From Enoplosus armatus (Eukaryota; Chordata; Actinopteri; Centrarchiformes; Enoplosidae): a DNA stretch of 64,000 bases. Under the pieces are notes generated by a model. The model had not been told where the DNA came from. It did not search any database and worked only from the letters and a program-made list of their open reading frames with translations. The stretch lies in assembly GCF_043641665.1 (NCBI RefSeq), contig NC_092191.1, positions 14,291,501 through 14,355,500 of the forward strand, read 5' to 3'. The position numbers and the translations under genes are program-made. Positions 56,401 to 62,400 of this stretch are shown in pieces; position 1 is the stretch's first letter; the number at the start of each line of letters is the position of its first letter.

Positions 56401-59400
56401 ACACTGTGTTTAAACCCGACAAAATGTTGCTATGAAAATGCTTAACAGGGGCACACTCTGGTTTCAAAGTCAAAGTAATGAGCGTCCCATCAGGCAATGT
56501 GCTGAAGTAATTCCTTTCATTTACCATAATGGTGCTCCATGTAGCTGTGAGGTTATAAAGTATTTATGCATTAGATTTGTTCAAAATCTAATATACTGGG
56601 GTATTTTAATCATCTTGTATTTACATTGTTGTACAGAGAAAATTACACAAAGAATGTGATTATGCAAATCACTAAGTCTGTGTCAGAGGGACAGAGGACA
56701 TCGAATACTGAGTAATAATTTTCATTGTCAAACCTCTGTTCTGTGGTGGGATTTGAAAATGATTTCTTTTTTTTCTTTTTTTTTTTTAGACTAAATGTCT
56801 GAGTTTGACTTAAAGTCTCGCTGTGCTGTGGTTTCCGTTTGTGATGAACCTCAGAGGAACACAAACTAATCTCTGCAATAATGGCAGAAACTACCCTCTG
56901 CAGTGAAGACCACACTGCTGTTATCACTGTATTGATACTGTAACATCATCATAAAATGTCTCACAGCTTGTTTAATAAAAACTTCCCCAAATGTATTAGT
57001 GTAAATACTTAATGAAGTCTTTATCTCAGCTAGTGGGAGTTGAAATAGATTGTAGCTGAACGTTTTAAAGACCCAGCGTCTGTGAATCTTCCTCAGTTTT
57101 TCTATTAGTGTAGGCGCTGCTAATAATAGGAGAAGGTGCCTTTGAGAAGACAAGTGTTTCTTGTCAAGCAGATCTTCTCTTAAGGGTGCTGTGTGCTGGG
57201 CTGAGTATCCAGGGCATGCCTCATCCATTGGCTGAAATGTCACAGAGATGAGCAAACAATAGAAGCTAGAGGTCAAAGCTCAGAGCAGATGGAAAATCAA
57301 GAAAGAAATTGCTGGCTGCCTATGTGCTGTAGAATGTCAAGCTGGGAAATTAAACAACATATTTAACAGCGCTTTTGAAATAATCTCGCCGCAGCTGATT
57401 TATTGGAAATCTAAAATTCCTCTCCCTTTCCTATTGACAGGTCAACATGGTGATCGGTATCTTGGTGTTTAATAAACTAGTGTCCAGAGATGGCATACTG
57501 GACAAGAAGCTGAAGCATCGAGCAGGGTATGACAGCACATCCTTGTTAGTACCTCTGTTTTTCTTCTTAACATTTTTTATTCTCAACATCATGCAAAAAT
57601 ATGAATATGCTTTGATTTTTTTCTTTAATACATATGGAGATTTAGCCCTCCTTTTCTTGCTCTTGAAATGAAATTAGAGGCATAAACATAAAGAGGTCAG
57701 ATCTCTCTCGGGAGCAACATGGCTTCGCATTTCTTTGGCAGAATCAGTCCAAGATGAAAATCATTAAAACGCCCACACATTGGCTTGCTTCTGCTGTTGC
57801 TAATATGACAAGGGGGGGGGGAAGTTAAAGTCGATGTAGTGGCTGAGAGCATTGTTTGTCATGCTGTTGTCTCTATGTCCCACAGACAGATGAGTGAGCC
57901 GCATACAGGATTAACTCTCAAGTGTGCCAAATGTGGTGTTGTATCAACAACTGCTTTATCAGCAACTACAGCTAGCAATGCAATGTAAGTGCCTGTCAGT
58001 GTCTCTGAATCAATAAGACGATGCTACAGGGAGTCTCTGCATGTACAGCATGTCCACCTCTACAATATAGAACATCTTGCGGTCCACTGCAGCGTAAACT
58101 GATGTTCCACTTACACCCACACTACATCACGTCAACAATATAGGAATGTCTTTTATTGTAAACATGAGATTTTACATTACTACTAGCATGCACATTAAAG
58201 CCCTGTTGATGGAGATGTTACTTCTCACTCCGGACCTTATCGTGTTATCTACACCGATTTGCTTGCTTTTATTTCCTCTACACAATCCCTCCTTCTCGCA
58301 GGGCGTCCCTGTGGAGTTCCTGTGTCGTCCTACCTCTGCTGGCTTTGACCTGGATGTCCGCAGTGCTCGCCATGACAGACAAGCGCTCCATCCTCTTTCA
58401 GATCCTCTTTGCCGTCTTTGACTCACTGCAGGGTTTTGTCATTGTGATGGTGCACTGTGTCCTACGGAGAGAGGTACAGAATGATTCGAAGTCGTCTGTC
58501 TGTCGCCCATGATCTTTGTTTACGTGGATATACAAACTGTTCGTCTGTTGTTGTTTTTTTTATTTCAAATGAACTTTCAGTGTCTTATTTTTTAAAAACA
58601 TGTGATATGCAGTATTGTGGACATGATGCAGAGCTTATTCCCCGTGTCCTTAGGTCCAAGATGCTTTCAGATGTCGGCTCAGAAACTGCCAAGACCCAAT
58701 CAGTGGTGATGCAACAGGAACCTTCCCTAATGGGCATGCTCAGATAATGGTAGGCACAGTTACCCCCTCTTATCTGTAACCATTAGATCCTCTATAATTT
58801 AAGCAGACTCAATGTTCCCTGGTTATTTATAATACACATGCAAACCCCCTTGTTCTCCATTGACCTTCATTTAACTTGTGCTCTTCATGCCGCTTTTTTT
58901 TCTTCCATTTTTTATCAAACTATTAACTAAAACATGAGGCATTGTTTCCCATAGGTTCATAATTTTCCACACAACGCTTCTGCAAAGCTGCAATTACATG
59001 CAGGGTGGACACTTGGCCCTCTGATAAATGGCATTAGTTCCCTTTGGTTTTCTTAGGCCCTAAGCCCAATCCTTTATTTCTGTTTGATTGAACTTACTGT
59101 CCATGTTTGCCATGCATCCCTCTCATTTGCTCTCACAGGGTAATGGAGGACTGTTCCCCGCCTGACCTTTCAAATGGGACACCAGTCTCTTCATCTAGCA
59201 CGACCCCGCCACTGGCACATCATAGCAATGATCTGCCATTAGTATTCTAATGCCCCTCGGAGTGAAATAGTTTTCACGATAGCAGAACGGTGTCAGGGCC
59301 CCCTGGTTCAATACAGTCATTAGCAAGAAGCACAAAATACTTCCCAGCTGCTGCAGTTGCATTTTTTTTCATAGATGTTTTATTGATATATTGTTAGGAT

Positions 59401-62400
59401 GAAGCAGAACAAAAAATGACTGCTTTGCATTTTTCTAAACCATTGGGAAATAAAAAAATATATATTATTGATCCTAATCTTGCAGCTGGCTTATGCTTGT
59501 GGTGGTTTGTATATACACAGTTTACAGTATAAAGGCTTTATTTTTAGCAATACTGACCATTTGACTGTCCTCTACCTGCAGACGGACTTTGAGAAAGACG
59601 TGGACATCGCCTGCCGATCAGGTAAAGAACAGATGGTCTCTTATTAACAAGATTCTCCTTGCCGTGCATGTAAAAGCCCAAAAGAGGTTAGACGGTAAAA
59701 AATAGCTGAGGTTACATAACAACCAACAATCCCCACAGGAGTTTTTTCACAGTTACCAAAACACTGACTTTAATCTGAGAACAAAACAGTATAAAGAGAG
59801 CTGCTGGAAATTCACTTTATATTTCGGCTTTGCTGCAATAAATGACTGCAATAAATGTGAATAACAGCAGCTTTTCCCATCTTGTGGCAGTCGCACTTTG
59901 TAATTATGTTTTTCATTAACATGTCGACGCTGTCATAGAATGGGTGCGTAGGTGCTTTGTGTCTCATTTTGGGAGGATTTTCTCCCTCAACTCATACTAG
60001 TGGGAAGGCAATATTCCTACCTGATTCCTGCACCTTGTTCCTTTGTACTTTACAGCCAATTGTTGTTAGACAAGTGTACGATTTAATAAAACTATCGTGA
60101 ATAAATGTTCCTGAGAGATCGTGCAATTTATCCTGCGTGTAACTAGTGGTGGCAACTAACGCAAGCCCAGAGCCTCGTCTTTCTGCAATTCCTTCCAAAC
60201 CAATGAAGAAGACATCCTAAATGGATCAGCAGGGAATAACCACACTGACCATTCTGTAGAGCTCTCAGACACACAGCTTGTTAAGAGACGAAACAGGGCT
60301 GTCTGGCTCTTCTGACCCACGTTACTTCATGCTGTGCAGCCTTGTAAAGCTAAAGTGAACATACTCGATACAAAAAGGCCGAACAGGCAGGTGTCATTTA
60401 TAAATCATGACCAGATTCAGACCAAAGTAGAGCTGCAGTCAGAGGAGAAGTGCACTTTACAGATTACTCTCTGGGCTCACAGAGTTTAAGGTGGTTGTTT
60501 ACAAACAGGGATTATTGTCGGCATCAGAAGTAATATTCTGCAGTGTCACCCTGCAGTACATCGGTGTAAACTTTGATCAGAGGAATGACTCAGACTGTTT
60601 CCTCCTTTGTCCACACTGAGCTTTCAATTAGACTCAAACAAAAAGGCGAGTATTAGTTCTTATTTATTGTCCTTGTAATCTCCTTGGAGGCCTTTTGTGA
60701 ACAGACAACATAATTCCTACTCAAAGATTAAAATGCTCAGTGGGGAGGACAGGGTGTTCTTACAACCAGAAGGTATTTCTGAGTAGACAGCTGCTGTTTC
60801 TGATAGTATTTGGTGCATTATAAGGTCATCACCAATCACTAAATTAAGATAAGGATGCTACATGCTGTATGACAGAGAGACTATCCGGGAGAGAATGAGA
60901 CCATACTACCTTATTTACTGTTACATCCTCTAGAGATACCTGTATCTGCTGTTGTGTCTCTTTGTTATGTAGGTGTAATGTCACACTCAATGTATATTCA
61001 CAGTTATTTGTTTTCCCTCTGCAGCACAAAATCCTTTGAGAATTGGTTCATATTGATTTGAATTGTCGTGTTCTTCTGGTTATATGCTGGATAATCTCAG
61101 AAGAACTGTGACACTACTTTCATTACTGACAGATTCCAACTAATCCTTGTATCTCTCTGGCCTGCAGCACTCCACAAAGACATGGGTTCTTGTCGGGCCG
61201 CCACCATAACAGGCACCCTCTCCCGCATTTCTCTCAATGATGAGGAGGATGAGAAGGCCCCTGAGGGCCTCAACTACTCCACGTTGCCTGGCAACATCAT
61301 CTCCAAAGTGATTATCCAGCAGCCTTCAGCTCTGCACATGCCGATGGGAGTGGGTGAGCTGAAAGAGCAGTGCATGGTTGACAGCAACGCCGACATGCGC
61401 CGCACGGTTTACCTGTGCACCGATGACGCCATGCGGCAGAGCGACCACGACATGGTTGGCCATGACATGGAGGGCCACTCGCTGCAGGGCCAGATGATGG
61501 AGACAGACTACATAGTCATGCCTCGTGCCTCTGCAGCAGCGGTGTCAGGGTCGTGCAACGCGTCCACCCTCCAGAGAGAGGACACCAAGATGAACATCAC
61601 TATGGATACGCTGCCACACGAGAGGCTGATGCATTACAAGATGAGTCCCGACTTCAATATCAGCCCATCAGGCATGGACCACATGAATGTGAACCTGGAG
61701 CAGCAGTATCCTAGCGCTCCAGAGCAGATGCAAAACCTGCCCTTTGAACCTCGAACGGCTGTTAAGAACTTCCTTGCTGAGATGGAGGAATCTGCGGGGC
61801 TCTCTAGGAGTGAGACAGGGTCTACAATATCTATGAGCTCCTTAGAGGTACATATGCTCGTGTGGATGAAGCGCAGAGGATGCAGAGCTGCAATTAACAC
61901 ACACCTTAAAAGAGACCATACATGTTTATTAATATACATATCTTCTTAAACTGATGACTTAATAACATAATGCCTTCATGTTTTATTTTCACAGAGACGA
62001 AAGTCAAGATATTCTGATTTGGACTTCGAGGTACGTAAACAAATGTTTCTTTGCAAAGTCCATGCATCTAGCTTTTTTATGCAGAGAAAAGCCATTTTTT
62101 GCAGTTGTGTTTGTCATTTGATTTACTAGTACTTGTGCCTCTTAAGTTTATTGGAGTTACACAGCCTTGACTCAAGATTTATTGACATGCTGTGTATTTA
62201 AGGTAAAAGCAAGGCTGTCAACTGACAAACAGGGCAACAGTTCTCATCCACATTTTGTCCTCCTCCATCTCCTACATCCATTAGCTATATGTTGATTTTC
62301 AAAATGTATGCTTTTGAAGTCATTTGCACATTTCACATCTGATTTTACCACTGGTTTCAACAATGATTATATTGGCTTGCAAACACATTCAAACCCCCTT

